A DNA stretch of 64,000 nt from Eutreptiella sp. 'Long Island Sound 2002' (lineage: Eukaryota > Euglenozoa > Euglenophyceae > Eutreptiales > Eutreptiaceae), in the NCBI GenBank assembly GCA_964036045.1, contig OZ038383.1:66903725-66967724 (forward strand), read 5' to 3'. The position numbers and the translations under genes were made by a program. Positions 25,481 to 38,899 of the stretch are shown here, one piece after another. The notes under the pieces were generated by a model. The model was not told where the DNA came from, searched no databases, and was given only the letters and a program-made list of their open reading frames with translations. How positions within the stretch are numbered: the first letter of the stretch is position 1; the number at the start of each line of letters is the position of its first letter.

Positions 25481-28400
25481 TTAGTGACTCACTATCCACA
25501 CTTTTTTGCGTGGCCCCTCGAGTTGGGGCTGGGGACTCACAATTCACGCTTTGTTGCGTGGCCCCTCGAGTTGGGGTTAGGGACTCGCAATCCACGCTTT
25601 TTTGCGTGGCCCCCGGAATTGGGGTTAGTGACTCACAATCCACCCTTTTTTGCGTGGCCCCTCGAGTTGCGGTTAGGGACTCACAATCCACGCTTTTTTG
25701 CGTGGCCCCTCAAGTTGGGGTTAGGGACTCACAATCCAGGCTTTGTTGCGTGACCCCTCGAGATTTGGTTAGGGACTCACAATCCATGCTTTGTTGCGCG
25801 GCCCCTCGAGTTGGGGTTAGGGACTCACAATCCAAGCTTTGTTGCGTGGCCCCTCCAGATTTGGTTAGGGACTCACAATCCACGCTTTGTTGCGTGGCCC
25901 CTCGAGTTGGGGTTGGGGACTCACAATTCACGCTTTGTTGCGTGGCCCCTCGAGTTGGGGTTAGGGACTCACAATCCACGCTTTTTTGCGTGGCCCCTCG
26001 AGTTGGGGTTAGGGACTCACAATCCACGCTTTGTTGCGTGGCCCTTGGAATTGGGGTTAGGGACTCACAATCCACGCTTTGTTGCGTGGCCCCTTGAGTT
26101 GGGGTTAGGGACTCACAATCCGCGCTTTTTTGCAGGGCCCGTGAATTTTTGGTTAGGGTCTCACAATCCACACTTTTTTGCGTGGCCCCTCGAGTTGGGG
26201 TTAGGGACTCACAATTCACGCTTTATTGCGTGGCCCCTTGAGTTGGGGTTGGGGACTCACAATCCACGCTTCTTTGCGTCGCCCCTCGAGTTGGGGCTGG
26301 GGACTCACAATTCACGCTTTTTTGCGTGGCCCCTGGATTTGGGGTTAGGGACTCACAATCCGCGCTTTTTTGCGGGGCCCCTCGAGTTGGGGTTAGGGAC
26401 TCACAATCCACGCTTCTTTGTGTGGCCCGTCGAGTTGGGGCTGGGGTCTCACAATCCACGCCTTGTTGCGTGGCCCCTCGAGTCGGGGTCAGGGACTCAC
26501 AATCCACGGTTTGTTGCGTGGCCCCTCCAGTTGGGGTTAGGGACTCACAATCCACGTTTTTTGCGTGGCCCCTCGATTTGGGGCTGGGGACTCACAATCC
26601 ACGCTTTGTTGCGTGACCCCTGGAGTTGGGGTTAGGGACTCACAATCCACGCTTTGTTGCGTGGCCCCTCGAGTTGGGGCTAGGGACTCACAATCCACGA
26701 CTTTTTGCGTGGCCCCTCGAGTTGGGGCTGGGGACTAACAATCCACGCTTTTTTGCGTGGGCCCTAGAACCGGGGTCAGGGACTCACAATCCACGCTTTG
26801 TTGCGTGGCCCCTCGAGTTGGGGTTAGGGACTCACAATCCACGCTTTTTTGCATGGCCCCTCCAGTTGGGGTTAGGGACTCACAATCCACGCTTTGTTGC
26901 GTGACCCCTCAAGTTGGGGTTAGGGACTCACAATCCACGCTTTGTTGTGTGGCCCCTCGAGTTGGGGTTAGGGACTCACAATCCACGCTTTGTTGCGTGG
27001 CCCCTCGAGATTTGGTTAGGGACTCACAATCCACGCTTCTTTGCGTGGCCCCTGGACTTGGGGCTGGGGACTCACAATTCACGCTTTTGGCGTGGCCCCT
27101 GGACTTGGGGCTGGGGACTCACAATCCACGCTTCGTTGCTTGGCCCCTCGAGTTGGGGCTCGGGCCTCACAATCCACGCTTTGTTGCGTGGTTCCTCGAG
27201 TTGGGGTTAGGGACTCACAATCCACACTTTTTTTGCGTGGCCCCTCGAGTTGGGGTTAGGGACTCACAATCCATGCTTTGTTGCGTGGCCCCTCGAGTTG
27301 GGGTTAGGGACTCACAATCCATGCTTTGTTGCGTGGCCCCTCGAGTTGGGGTTAGGGACTCACAATCCATGCTTTGTTGCGTGGCCCCTCAGGATTTGGT
27401 TAGGGACTCACAATCCACGTGTTTTTGCGTTTCCCCTCGAGTTGGGGTTAGGGACTCACAATCCACGCTTTTCTGCGTGGCCCCTCGAGTTGGGGTTAGG
27501 GACTCACAATCCACGCTTCTTTGCGTGGCCCCTCGAGTTGGGGTTAGGGACTCACAATCCACGCTTTTTTGCGTGGCCCCTCGAGTTGGGGTTGGGGACT
27601 CACAATCCACGCTTCTTTGCGTGGCCCCTCGAGTTGGGGCTGGGGCCTCACAATCCACGCTTTGTTGCGTGGCCCCTCGGGTTGGGGTTAGGGACTCACA
27701 ATCCACGCTTTTTTGCGTGGCCCCTCGAGTTGGGGTTAGGGACTCACAATCGACGCTTTTTTGCGTGGCCCCTATTGTTGGGGTTAGGGACTCACAATCC
27801 ACGCATTGTTGCGTGGCCCCTCGAGTTGGGGTTAGGGACTCACAATCCACGCTTTGTTGCGTGGCCCCTCGAGTTGTCGTTAGGGACTCACAATCCACGC
27901 TTTGTTGCGTGGCCCCTCGATTTGGGGCTGGGGACTCACAATCCACGCTTTGTTGCGTAGCCCCTCGAGTTGGGGTTAGGGACTCACAATCCAAGCTCTG
28001 TTGCGTGGCCCCTCGAGTTGGGATTAGGGACTCACAATCCACGCTTTGTTGCGTGGCCACTCGAGTTGGGGTTAGGGACTCACAATCCACGCTTTTTTGC
28101 GTGGCCACTGGAATTGGGGTTAGGGACTCACAATCCACCCTTTCTTGCGTGGCCCCTCGAGTTGGGGTTAGGGACTCACAATCCACGCTTTGTTGCGTGG
28201 CCCCTCGAGTTGGGGTTAGGGACTCACAATCCACGGTTTTTTGCGTGGCCCCTCGAGTTTGGGCTGGGGACTCACAATTCACGCTTTGTTGTGTGGCCCC
28301 TCGAGTTGGGGTTAGGGACTCACAATCCACGCTTTGTTGCGTGGCCTCTCGAGATTTGGTTAGGGACTCACAATCCACGCTTCTTTGCGTGGCCCCTCGA

Positions 28401-31400
28401 GTTGGGGTTGGGGACTCACAGTTCACACTTTTTTGCGTGGCCCCTAGATATGGGGTTAGGGACTCACAATCCACGCTTTGTTGCGTGGCCCCTCGAGTTG
28501 GGGTTAGGGACTCACAATCCACGCTTCTTTGCTTGGCCCCTCGAGTTGGGGTTAGGGACTCACAATCCACGCTTTTTTGCGTGGCCCCTCGAGTTGGGGT
28601 TAGGGCCTGACAATCCACGCTTTGTTGCGTGGCCCCTCGAGTTGGGGCTGGGGCCTCACAATCCACGCTTTGTTGCGTGGCCACTCGAGTTGGGGTTAGG
28701 GACTCACAATCCACGCTTTTTTGCGTGGCCCCTCGAGTTGGGGTTAGGGACTCACAATCGACGCTTTTTTGCGTGGCCCCTTGTGTTGGGGTTAGGGACT
28801 CACAATCCACGCCTTGTTGCGTGGCCCCTCGAGTTGGGGTTAGGGACTCACAATCCATGCTTTGTTGCGTGGCCCCTCGAGTTGGGGTTAGGGACTCAAA
28901 ATCCACGCTTTGTTGCGTGGCCCCTCGAGATTTGGTTAGGGACTCACAATCCATGCTTCTTTGCGTGGCCCCTCGAGTTGGGGCTGGGGACTCACAATCC
29001 ACGCTTTGTTGCGTGGCCCCTCGAGTTGGGGTTAGGGACTCACAATCCACGCTTTGTTGCGTGGCCCCTCGAGTTGGGGTTAGGGACTCACAATCCACGC
29101 TTTGTGGCGTGGCCCCTCGAGTTGGGGCTGGGGACTCACAATTCACGCTTTTTTGCGTGGCCCCTCGAGTTGGGGTTAGGGACGCATAATCCACGCTTTT
29201 TTGCGTGGCCCCTCGAGTTGGGGTTAGGGACTCACAATCCACGCTTTGTTGCGTGGCCCCATGGAATTGGGGTTAGGGACTCACAATCCACGCTTTGTAG
29301 CGTGGCCCCTCGAGTTGGGGTTAGGGACTCACAATCCACGCTTTTTTGCGTGGCCCGTGAATTTTTGGTTAGTGACTCACTATCCACACTTTTTTGCGTG
29401 GCCCCTCGAGTTGGGGCTGGGGACTCACAATTCACGCTTTGTTGCGTGGCCCCTCGAGTTGGGGTTAGGGACTCACAATCCACGCTTTTTTGCGTGGCCC
29501 CCGGAATTGGGGTTAGTGACTCACAATCCACCCTTTTTTGCCTGGCCCCTCGAGTTGCGGTTAGGGACTCACAATCCACGCTTTTTTGCGTGGCCCCTCG
29601 AGTTGGGGTTAGGGACTCACAATCCGGGCTTTGTTGCGTGACCCCTCGAGTTGGGGTTAGGGACCCACAATCCAAGCTTTGTTGCGTGGCCCCTCCAGAT
29701 TTGGTTAGGGACTCACAATCCACGCTTTGTTGCGTGGCCCCTCAAGTTGGGGCTGGGGACTCACAATTCACGCTTTGTTGCGTGGCCCCTCGAGTTGGGG
29801 TTAGGGACTCACAATCCACGCTTTTTTGCGTGGCCCCTCGAGTTGGGGCTAGGGACTCACAATCCACGCTTTGTTGCGTGGCCCCTGGAATTGGGGTTAG
29901 GGACTCACAATCCACGCTTTGTTGCGTGGCCCCTTGAGTTGGGGTTAGGGACTCACATTCCGCGCTTTTTTGCAGGGCCCGTGAATTTTTGGTTAGGGTC
30001 TCACAATCCACACTTTTTTGCGTGGCCCCTCGAGTTGGGGTTAGGGACTCACAATTCACGCTTTATTGCGTGGCCCCTTGAGTTGGGGTTGGGGACTCAC
30101 AATCCACGCTTCTTTGCGTCGCCCCTCGAGTTGGGGCTGGGGACTCACAATTCACGCTTTTTTGCGTGGCCCCTGGATTTGGGGTTAGGGACTCACAATC
30201 CGCGCTTTTTTGCGGGGCCCCTCGAGTTGGGGTTAGGGACTCACAATCCACGCTTCTTTGTGTGGCCCGTCGAGTTGGGGCTGGGGTCTCACAATCCACG
30301 CCTTGTTGCGTGGCCCCTCGAGTCGGGGTCAGGGACTCACAATCCACGGTTTGTTGCGTGGCCCCTCCAGTTGGGGTTAGGGACTCACAATCCACGTTTT
30401 TTGCGTGGCCCCTCGATTTGGGGCTGGGGACTCACAATCCACGCTTTGTTGCGTGACCCCTGGAGTTGGGGTTAGGGACTCACAATCCACGCTTTGTTGC
30501 GTGGCCCCTCGAGTTGGGGCTAGGGACTCACAATCCACGACTTTTTGCGTGGCCCCTCGAGTTGGGGCTGGGGACTAACAATCCACGCTTTTTTGCGTGG
30601 GCCCTAGAACCGGGGTTAGGGACTCACAATCCACGCTTTGTTGCGTGGCCCCTCGAGTTGGGGTTAGGGACTCACAATCCACGCTTTTTTGCATGGCCCC
30701 TCCAGTTGGGGTTAGGGACTCACAATCCACGCTTTGTTGCGTGACCCCTCAAGTTGGGGTTAGGGACTCACAATCCACGCTTTGTTGTGTGGCCCCTCGA
30801 GTTGGGGTTAGGGACTCACAATCCACGCTTTGTTGCGTGGCCCCTCGAGATTTGGTTAGGGACTCACAATCCACGCTTCTTTGCGTGGCCCCTGGACTTG
30901 GGGCTGGGGACTCACAATTCACGCTTTTGGCGTGGCCCCTGGACTTGGGGCTGGGGACTCACAATCCACGCTTCGTTGCTTGGCCCCTCGAGTTGGGGCT
31001 CGGGCCTCACAATCCACGCTTTGTTGCGTGGTTCCTCGAGTTGGGGTTAGGGACTCACAATCCACACTTTTTTTGCTTGGCCCCTCGAGTTGGGGTTAGG
31101 GACTCACAATCCATGCTTTGTTGCGTGGCCCCTCGAGTTGGGGTTAGGGACTCACAATTCACGCTTTGTTGCGTGGCCCCTCGAGTTGGGGTTAGGGACT
31201 CACAATCCATGCTTTGTTGCGTGGCCCCTCAGGATTTGGTTAGGGACTCACAATCCACATGTTTTTGCGTTTCCCCTCGAGTTGGGGTTAGGGACTCACA
31301 ATCCACGCTTTTCTGCGTGGCCCCTCGAGTTGGGGTTAGGGACTCACAATCCACGCTTCTTTGCGTGGCCCCTCGAGTTGGGGTTAGGGACTCACAATCC

Positions 31401-32640
31401 ACGCTTTTTTGCGTGGCCCCTCGAGTTGGGGTTGGGGACTCACAATCCACGCTTCTTTGCGTGGCCCCTCGAGTTGGGGCTGGGGCCTCACAATCCACGC
31501 TTTGTTGCGTGGCCCCTCGGGTTGGGGTTAGGGACTCACAATCCACGCTTTTTTGCGTGGCCCCTCGAGTTGGGGTTAGGGACTCACAATCGACGCTTTT
31601 TTGCGTGGCCCCTATTGTTGGGGTTAGGGACTCACAATCCACGCATTGTTGCGTGGCCCCTCGAGTTGGGGTTAGGGACTCACAATCCACGCTTTGTTGC
31701 GTGGCCCCTCGAGTTGTCGTTAGGGACTCACAATCCACGCTTTGTTGCGTGGCCCCTCGATTTGGGGCTGGGGACTCACAATCCACGCTTTGTTGCGTAG
31801 CCCCTCGAGTTGGGGTTAGGGACTCACAATCCAAGCTTTGTTGCGTGGCCCCTCGAGTTGGGATTAGGGACTCACAATCCACGCTTTTTTGCGTGGCCAC
31901 TCGAGTTGGGGTTAGGGACTCACAATCCACGCTTTTTTGCGTGGCCACTGGAATTGGGGTTAGGGACTCACAATCCACCCTTTCTTGCGTGGCCCCTCGA
32001 GTTGGGGTTAGGGACTCACAATCCACCCTTTCTTGCGTGGCCCCTCGAGTTTGGGCTGGGGACTCACAATTCACGCTTTGTTGTGTGGCCCCTCGAGTTG
32101 GGGTTAGGGACTCACAATCCACGCTTTGTTGCGTGGCCTCTCGAGATTTGGTTAGGGACTCACAATCCACGCTTCTTTGCGTGGCCCCTCGAGTTGGGGT
32201 TGGGGACTCACAGTTCACGCTTTTTTGCGTGGCCCCTAGATATGGGGTTAGGGACTCACAATCCACGCTTTGTTGCGTGGCCCCTCGAGTTGGGGTTAGG
32301 GACTCACAATCCACGCTTCTTTGCTTGGCCCCTCGAGTTGGGGTTAGGGACTCACAATCCACGCTTTTTTGCGTGGCCCCTCGAGTTGGGGTTAGGGCCT
32401 GACAATCCACGCTTTGTTGCGTGGCCCCTCGAGTTGGGGCTGGGGCCTCACAATCCACGCTTTGTTGCGTGGCCACTCGAGTTGGGGTTAGGGACTCACA
32501 ATCCACGCTTTTTTGCGTGGCCCCTCGAGTTGGGGTTAGGGACTCACAATCGACGCTTTTTTGCGTGGCCCCTTGTGTTGGGGTTAGGGACTCACAATCC
32601 ACGCCTTGTTGCGTGGCCCCTCGAGTTGGGGTTAGGGACT
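25372..32640. repeat. 3840-bp higher-order repeat, two copies
   Basis: Copy one covers about 25372-28850 and copy two about 29260-32640. The CATGG marker is 3888 bp apart (25372, 29260); after one monomer is lost the offset is 3840 bp, exactly 80 monomers, and near the right end it becomes 3792. Diagnostic shared variants are GGCCCTAGAACCGGGG (near 26760 and 30600), CACGCTTTTGGCGTGG (near 27080 and 30920) and GGCCCCTATTGTTGG (near 27770 and 31610). The stretch 28850-29260 instead matches the end of the preceding 3123-bp unit, so the two duplication histories are nested. Confidence 0.85.
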
Positions 32641-35160
32641 CACAATCCACGCTTTGTTGCGTGGCCCCTCGATTTGGGGCTGGGGACTCACAATCCACGC
32701 TTTGTTGCGTAGCCCCTCGAGTTGGGGTTAGGGACTCACAATCCAAGCTTTTTTGCGTGGCCCCTCGAGTTGGGGTTAGGGACTCACAATCCACGCTTTT
32801 TTGCGTGGCCACTCGAGTTGGGGTTAGGGACTCACAATCCACGCTTTTTTGCGTGGCCACTGGAATCGGGGTTAGGGACTCACAATCCATGCTTTGTTGC
32901 GTGGCCCCTCGAGTTGGGGTTAGGGACTCACAATCCACGCTTTGTTGCGTGGCCCCTCGAGTTGGGGTTAGGGACTCACAATCCACGGTTTTTTGCGTGG
33001 CCCCTCGAGTTGGGGCTGGGGACTCACAATTCACGCTTTGTTGTGTGGCCCCTCGAGTTGGGGTTAGGGACTCACAATCCACGCTTTGTTGCGTGGCCCC
33101 TCGAGATTTGGTTAGGGACTCACAATCCACGGTTCTTTGCGTGGCCCCTCGAGTTGGGGTTGGGGACTCACAGTTCACGCTTTTTTGCGTGGCCCCTGGA
33201 TTTGGGGTTAGGGACTCACAATCCACGCTTTGTTGCGTGGCCCCTCGAGTTGGGGTTGGGGACTCACAATCCACGCTTCTTTGCTTGGCCCCTCGAGTTG
33301 GGGTTAGGGACTCACAATCCACGCTTTTTTGCGTGGCCCCTCGAGTTGGGGTTAGGGCCTGACAATCCACGCTTTGTTGCGTGGCCCCTCGAGTTGGGGC
33401 TGGGGCCTCACAATCCACGCTTTGTTGCGTGGCCCCTCGAGTTGGGGTTAGGGACTCACAATCTACAGTTTTTTGCGTGGCCCCTCGAGTTGGGGTTAGG
33501 GACTCACAATCGACGCTTTTTTGCGTGGCCCCTTGTGTTGGGGTTAGGGACTCACAATCCACGCCTTGTTGCGTGGCCCCTCGAGTTGGGGTTAGGGACT
33601 CACAATCCACGCTTTGTTGCGTGGCCCCTCGAGTTGTGGTTAGGGACTCACAATCCACGCTTTGTTGCGTGGCCCCTCCATTTGGGGCTGGGGACTCACA
33701 ATCCACGCTTTGTTGCGTAGCCCCTCGAGTTGGGGTTAGGGACTCACAATCCAAGCTTTTTTGCGTGGCCCCTCGAGTTGGGGTTAGGGACTCACAATCC
33801 ACGCTTTTTTGCGTGGCCACTCGAGTTGGGGTTAGGGACTCACAATCCACGCTTTTTTGCGTGGCCACTGGAATCGGGGTTAGGGACTCACAATCCACCC
33901 TTTCTTGCGTGGCCCCTCGAGTTGGGGTTAGGGACTCACAATCCACGCTTTGTTGCGTGGCCCCTCGAGTTGGGGTTAGGGACTCACAATCCACGGTTTT
34001 TTGCGTGGCCCCCCGAGTTGGGGCTGGGGACTCACAATTCACGCTTTGTTGTGTGGCCCCTCGAGTTGGGGTTAGGGACTCACAATCCACGCTTTGTTGC
34101 GTGGCCCCTCGAGATTTGGTTAGGGACTCACAATCCACGCTTCTTTGCGTGGCCCCTCGAGTTGGGGTTGGGGACTCACAGTTCACGCTTTTTTGCGTGG
34201 CCCCTGGATTTGGGGTTAGGGACTCACAATCCACGCTTTGTTGCGTGGCCCCTCGAGTTGGGGTTGGGGACTCACAATCCACGCTTCTTTGCTTGGCCCC
34301 TCGAGTTGGGGTTAGGGACTCACAATCCACGCTTTTTTGCGTGGCCCCTCGAGTTGGGGTTAGGGACTCACAATCGACGCTTTTTTGCGTGGCCCCTTGT
34401 GTTGGGGTTAGGGACTCACAATCCACGCCTTGTTGCGTGGCCCCTCGAGTTGGGGTTAGGGACTCACAATCCACGCTTTGTTGCGTGGCCCCTCGAGTTG
34501 TGGTTAGGGACTCACAATCCACCCTTTCTTGCGTGGCCCCTCGAGTTGTGGTTAGGGACTCACAATCCACGCTTTGTTGCGTGGCCCCTCCATTTGGGGC
34601 TGGGGACTCACAATCCACGCTTTGTTGCGTAGCCCCTCGAGTTGGGGTTAGGGACTCACAATCCAAGCTTTTTTGCGTGGCCCCTCGAGTTGGGGTTAGG
34701 GACTCACAATCCACGCTTTTTTGCGTGGCCACTCGAGTTGGGGTTAGGGACTCACAATCCACGCTTTTTTGCGTGGCCACTGGAATCGGGGTTAGGGACT
34801 CACAATCCACCTTTTCTTGCGTGGCCCCTCGAGTTGGGGTTAGGGACTCACAATCCACGCTTTGTTGCGTGGCCCCTCGAGTTGGGGTTAGGGACTCACA
34901 ATCCACGGTTTTTTGCGTGGCCCCTCGAGTTGGGGCTGGGGACTCACAATTCACGCTTTGTTGTGTGGCCCCTCGAGTTGGGGTTAGGGACTCACAATCC
35001 ACGCTTTGTTGCGTGGCCCCTCGAGATTTGGTTAGGGACTCACAATCCACGCTTCTTTGCGTGGCCCCTCGAGTTGGGGTTGGGGACTCACAGTTCACGC
35101 TTTTTTGCGTGGCCCCTGGATTTGGGGTTAGGGACTCACAATCCACGCTTTGTTGCGTGG
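31795..35160. repeat. 912-1008-bp higher-order repeat, three to four copies
   Basis: The marker GCGTAGCCCCTCGAG followed by AATCCAAGC begins near 31795, 32707, 33715 and 34627. The spacings are 912, 1008 and 912 bp (19, 21 and 19 monomers). Each copy also carries GTGGCCACTGGAAT, CCTTTCTTGCG, TCACGCTTTGTTGTG and ACTCACAGTTCACGC in the same order. The size differences are whole monomers, as expected from unequal exchange. Confidence 0.85.
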
Positions 35161-37499
35161 CCCCTCGAGTTGGGGTTAGGGACTCACAATCCATGCTTTT
35201 TTGCGTGTCCCCTCGAGTTGGGGTTAGGGACTGACAATCCACGCTTTGTTGCGTGGCCCCTCGAATTGGCGTTAGGGACTCACAATCCACGTGTTTTTGC
35301 GTGGCCCCTCGAGTTGGGGTTAGGGACTCACAATCCACGCTTTTTTGCGTGGCCCCTCGAGTTGGGGTTAGGGACTCACAATCCACGCCTTGTCGCGTGG
35401 CCCCTCGAGTTGGGGTTAGGAACTCACAATCCACACTTTTTTGCGTGGCCCCTCGAGTTGGGGTTAGGGACTGACAATCCACGCTTTGTTGCGTGGCCCC
35501 TCAAGTTGGGGTTAGGGACTCACAATCCACGCTTTGTTGCGTGGCCCCTCAAGTTGGGGTTGGGGACTCACAATCCACGCTTCTTTGTGTGGCCCCTCGA
35601 GTTGGGGCTGGGGCCTCACAATCCACGCTTTGTTGCGTGGCCCCTCGAGTTGGGGTTAGGGACTCACAATCCACGCTTTTTTGCGTGGCCCCTCGAGTTG
35701 GGGTTAGGGACTCACAATCGACGCTTTTTTGCGTGGCCCCTCGAGTTGGGGTTAGGGTCTCACAATCCACGCTTTGTCGCGTGGACCCTCGAGATTTGCT
35801 TAGGGACTCACAATCCATGCTTTGTTGCGTAGCCCCTCGAGTTGGGGTTAGGGACTCACAATCCACGCTTTGTTGCGTGACCCCTCGAGATTTGGTTAGG
35901 GACTCACAATCCACGCTTTGTTGCGTGGCCCCTCGATTTGGGGCTGGGGACTCACAATCCACGCTTTGTTCCGTAGCCCCTCGAGTTGGGGTTAGGGACT
36001 CACAATCCACGCTCTTTCGTGTGGCCCCTCGAGTTGGGGTTAGGGACTCACAATCCATGCTTTGTTGCGTGGCCCCTCGAGTTGGGGTTAGGGACTCACA
36101 ATCCACGCTTTGTTGCGTGGCCCCTCCAGATTTGGTTAGGGACTCACAATCCACGCTTTGTTGCGTGGCCCCTCAAGTTGGGGCTGGGGACTCACAATTC
36201 ACGCTTTTTTGCGTGGCCCCTGGAGTTGGGGTTAGGGACTCACAATCCACGCTTTTTTGCGTGGCCCCTCGAGTCGGGGTTAGGGACTCACAATCCACGC
36301 TTTGTTGCGTGGCCCCTGGAATTGGGGTTAGGGACTCACAATCCACGCTTTGTTGCGAGGCCCCTCGAGTTGGGGTTAGGGACTCACAATCCGCGCTTTT
36401 TTGCAGGGCCCGTGAATTTTTGGTTAGGGTCTCACAATCCACACTTTTTTGCGTGGCCCCTCGAGTTGGGGTTAGGGACTCACAATTCACGCTTTATTGC
36501 GTGGCCCCTTGAGTTGGGGTTGGGGACTCACAATCCACGCTTCTTTGAGTGGCCCCTCGTGTTGGGGTTGGGGACTCACAATCCACGCCTTTTTGCGTGG
36601 CCCCTCGAGTTGGGGCCGGGGACTCACAATTCACGCTTTTTTGCGTGGCCCCTGGATTTGGGGTTAGGGACTCACAATCCACGCTTTTTTGCGGGGCCCC
36701 TCGAGTTGGGGTTAGGGACTCACAATCCACGCTTCTTTGCGTGGCCCGCCGAGTTGGGGCTGGGGTCTCACAATCCACGCTTTGTTGCGTGGCCCCTCGA
36801 GTCGGGGTTAGGTACTCACAATCCACGCTTTGTTGCGTGGCCCCTCGAGTTGGGGTTAGGGACTCACAATCCACGCTTTTTTGCGTGGCCCCTCAATTTG
36901 GGGCTGGGGACTCACAATCCACGCTTTGTTGCGTGACCCCTCGAGTTGGGGTTAGGGACTCACAATCCACGCTTTGTTGCGTGGCCCCTCGAGTTGGGGT
37001 TAGGGACTCACAATCCACGCTTTGTTGCGTGGCCCCTCGATTTGGATCTGGGGACTCACAATCCACGCTTTGTTGCGTAGCCCCTCGAGTTGGGGTTAGG
37101 GACTCACAATCCACGCTTTTTTGCGTGGCCCCTCGAGTTGGGGTTAGGGACTCACAATCCAGGCTTTGTTGCGTGACCCCTCGAGATTTGGTTAGGGACT
37201 CACAATCCATGCTTTGTTGCGTAGCCTCTCGATTTGGGGCTGGGGACTCACAATCCACGCTTTGTTGTGTGGCCCCTCGAGTTGGGGTTAGGGACTCACA
37301 ATCCACGCTCTTTTGCGTGGCCCCTCGAGTTGGGGTTAGGGACTCACAATCCACGCTTTGTTGCGTGACCCCTCGAGATTTGGTTAGGGACTCACAATCC
37401 ATGCTTTGTTGCGTGGCCCCTCGAGTTGGGGTTAGGGACTCACAATCCACGCTTTGTTGCGTGGCCCCTCCAGATTTGGTTAGGGACTCACAATCCACG

Positions 37500-38620
37500 C
37501 TTTGTTGCGTGGCCCCTCAAGTTGGGGTCAGGGACTCACAATCCACGTTTTTTTGCGTCGCCACTGGAATCGGGGTTAGGGACTCACAATCCACCCTTTC
37601 TTGCGTGGCCCCTCGAGTTGGGGTTAGGGACTCACAATCCACGCTTCGTTGCATGGCCCCTCGAGTTGGGGTTAGGGACTCACAATCCACGGTTTTTTGC
37701 GTGGCCCCTCGAGTTGGGGCTGGGGACTCACAATTCACGCTTTGTTGTGTGGCCCCTCGAGTTGGGGTTAGGGACTCACAATCCACGCTTTGTTGCGTGG
37801 CCCCTCGAGATTTGGTTAGGGACTCACAATCCACGCTTCTTTGCGTGGCCCCTCGAGTTGGGGTTGGGGACTCACAATCCACGCTTCTTTGCTTGGCCCC
37901 TCGAGTTGGGGTTAGGGACTCACAATCCACGCTTTGTTGCGTGGCCCCTCGAGTTGGCATTAGGGACTCACAATCCATGCTTTGTTGCGTGGCCCCTTGA
38001 AATTGGGTTAGGGACTCACAATCCACGTGTTTTTGCGTGGCCCCTCGAGTTGGGGTTAGGGACTCACAATCCACGCTTTTTTGCGTGGCCCCTCGAGTTG
38101 GGGTTAGGGACTCACAATCCACGCTTTGTTGCGTGGCCCCTCGAGTTGGGGTTAGGGACTCACAATCCACACTTTTTTGCGTGGCCCCTCGAGTTGGGGT
38201 TAGGGACTCACAATCCACGCTTTGTTGCGTGGCCCCTCGAGTTGGGGTTGGGGACTCACAATCCACGCTTCTTTGCTTGGCCCCTCGAGTTGGGGTTAGG
38301 GACTCACAATCCACGCTTTGTTGCGTGGCCCCTCGAGTTGGCATTAGGGACTCACAATCCATGCTTTGTTGCGTGGCCCCTTGAAATTGGGTTAGGGACT
38401 CACAATCCACGTGTTTTTGCGTGGCCCCTCGAGTTGGGGTTAGGGACTCACAATCCACGCTTTTTTGCGTGGCGCCTCGAGTTGGGGTTAGGGACTCACA
38501 ATCCACGCTTTGTTGCGTGGCCCCTCGAGTTGGGGTTAGGGACTCACAATCCACACTTTTTTGCGTGGCCCCGCGAGTTGGGGTTAGGGACTCACAATCC
38601 ACGCTTTGTTGCGTGGCCCC
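37500..38620. repeat. 384-bp (8-monomer) tandem duplication
   Basis: The variant GTTGGCATTAGGG, followed by CCTTGAAATTGGG and CCACGTGTTTTTGCG, occurs with GGCAT at 37956 and again at 38340, exactly 384 bp apart. The flanking monomers are identical in order, so this is a very recent local duplication. Confidence 0.85.
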
Positions 38621-38899
38621 TCAAGTTGGGGTTAGGGACTCACAATCCACGCTTTTTTGCGTGGCCACTGGAATTGGGGTTGGGGACTCACAATCCACGC
38701 TTCTTTGTGTGGCCCCTCGAGTTGGGGCTGGGGCCTCACAATCCACGCTTTGTTGCGTGGCCCCTCGAGTTGGGGTTAGGGACTCACAATCGACGCTTTT
38801 TTGCGTGGCCCCTCGAGTTGGGGTTAGGGTGTCACAATCCACGCTTTGTTGCGTGGCTCCTCGAGATTTGCTTAGGGACTCACAATCCATGCTTTGTTG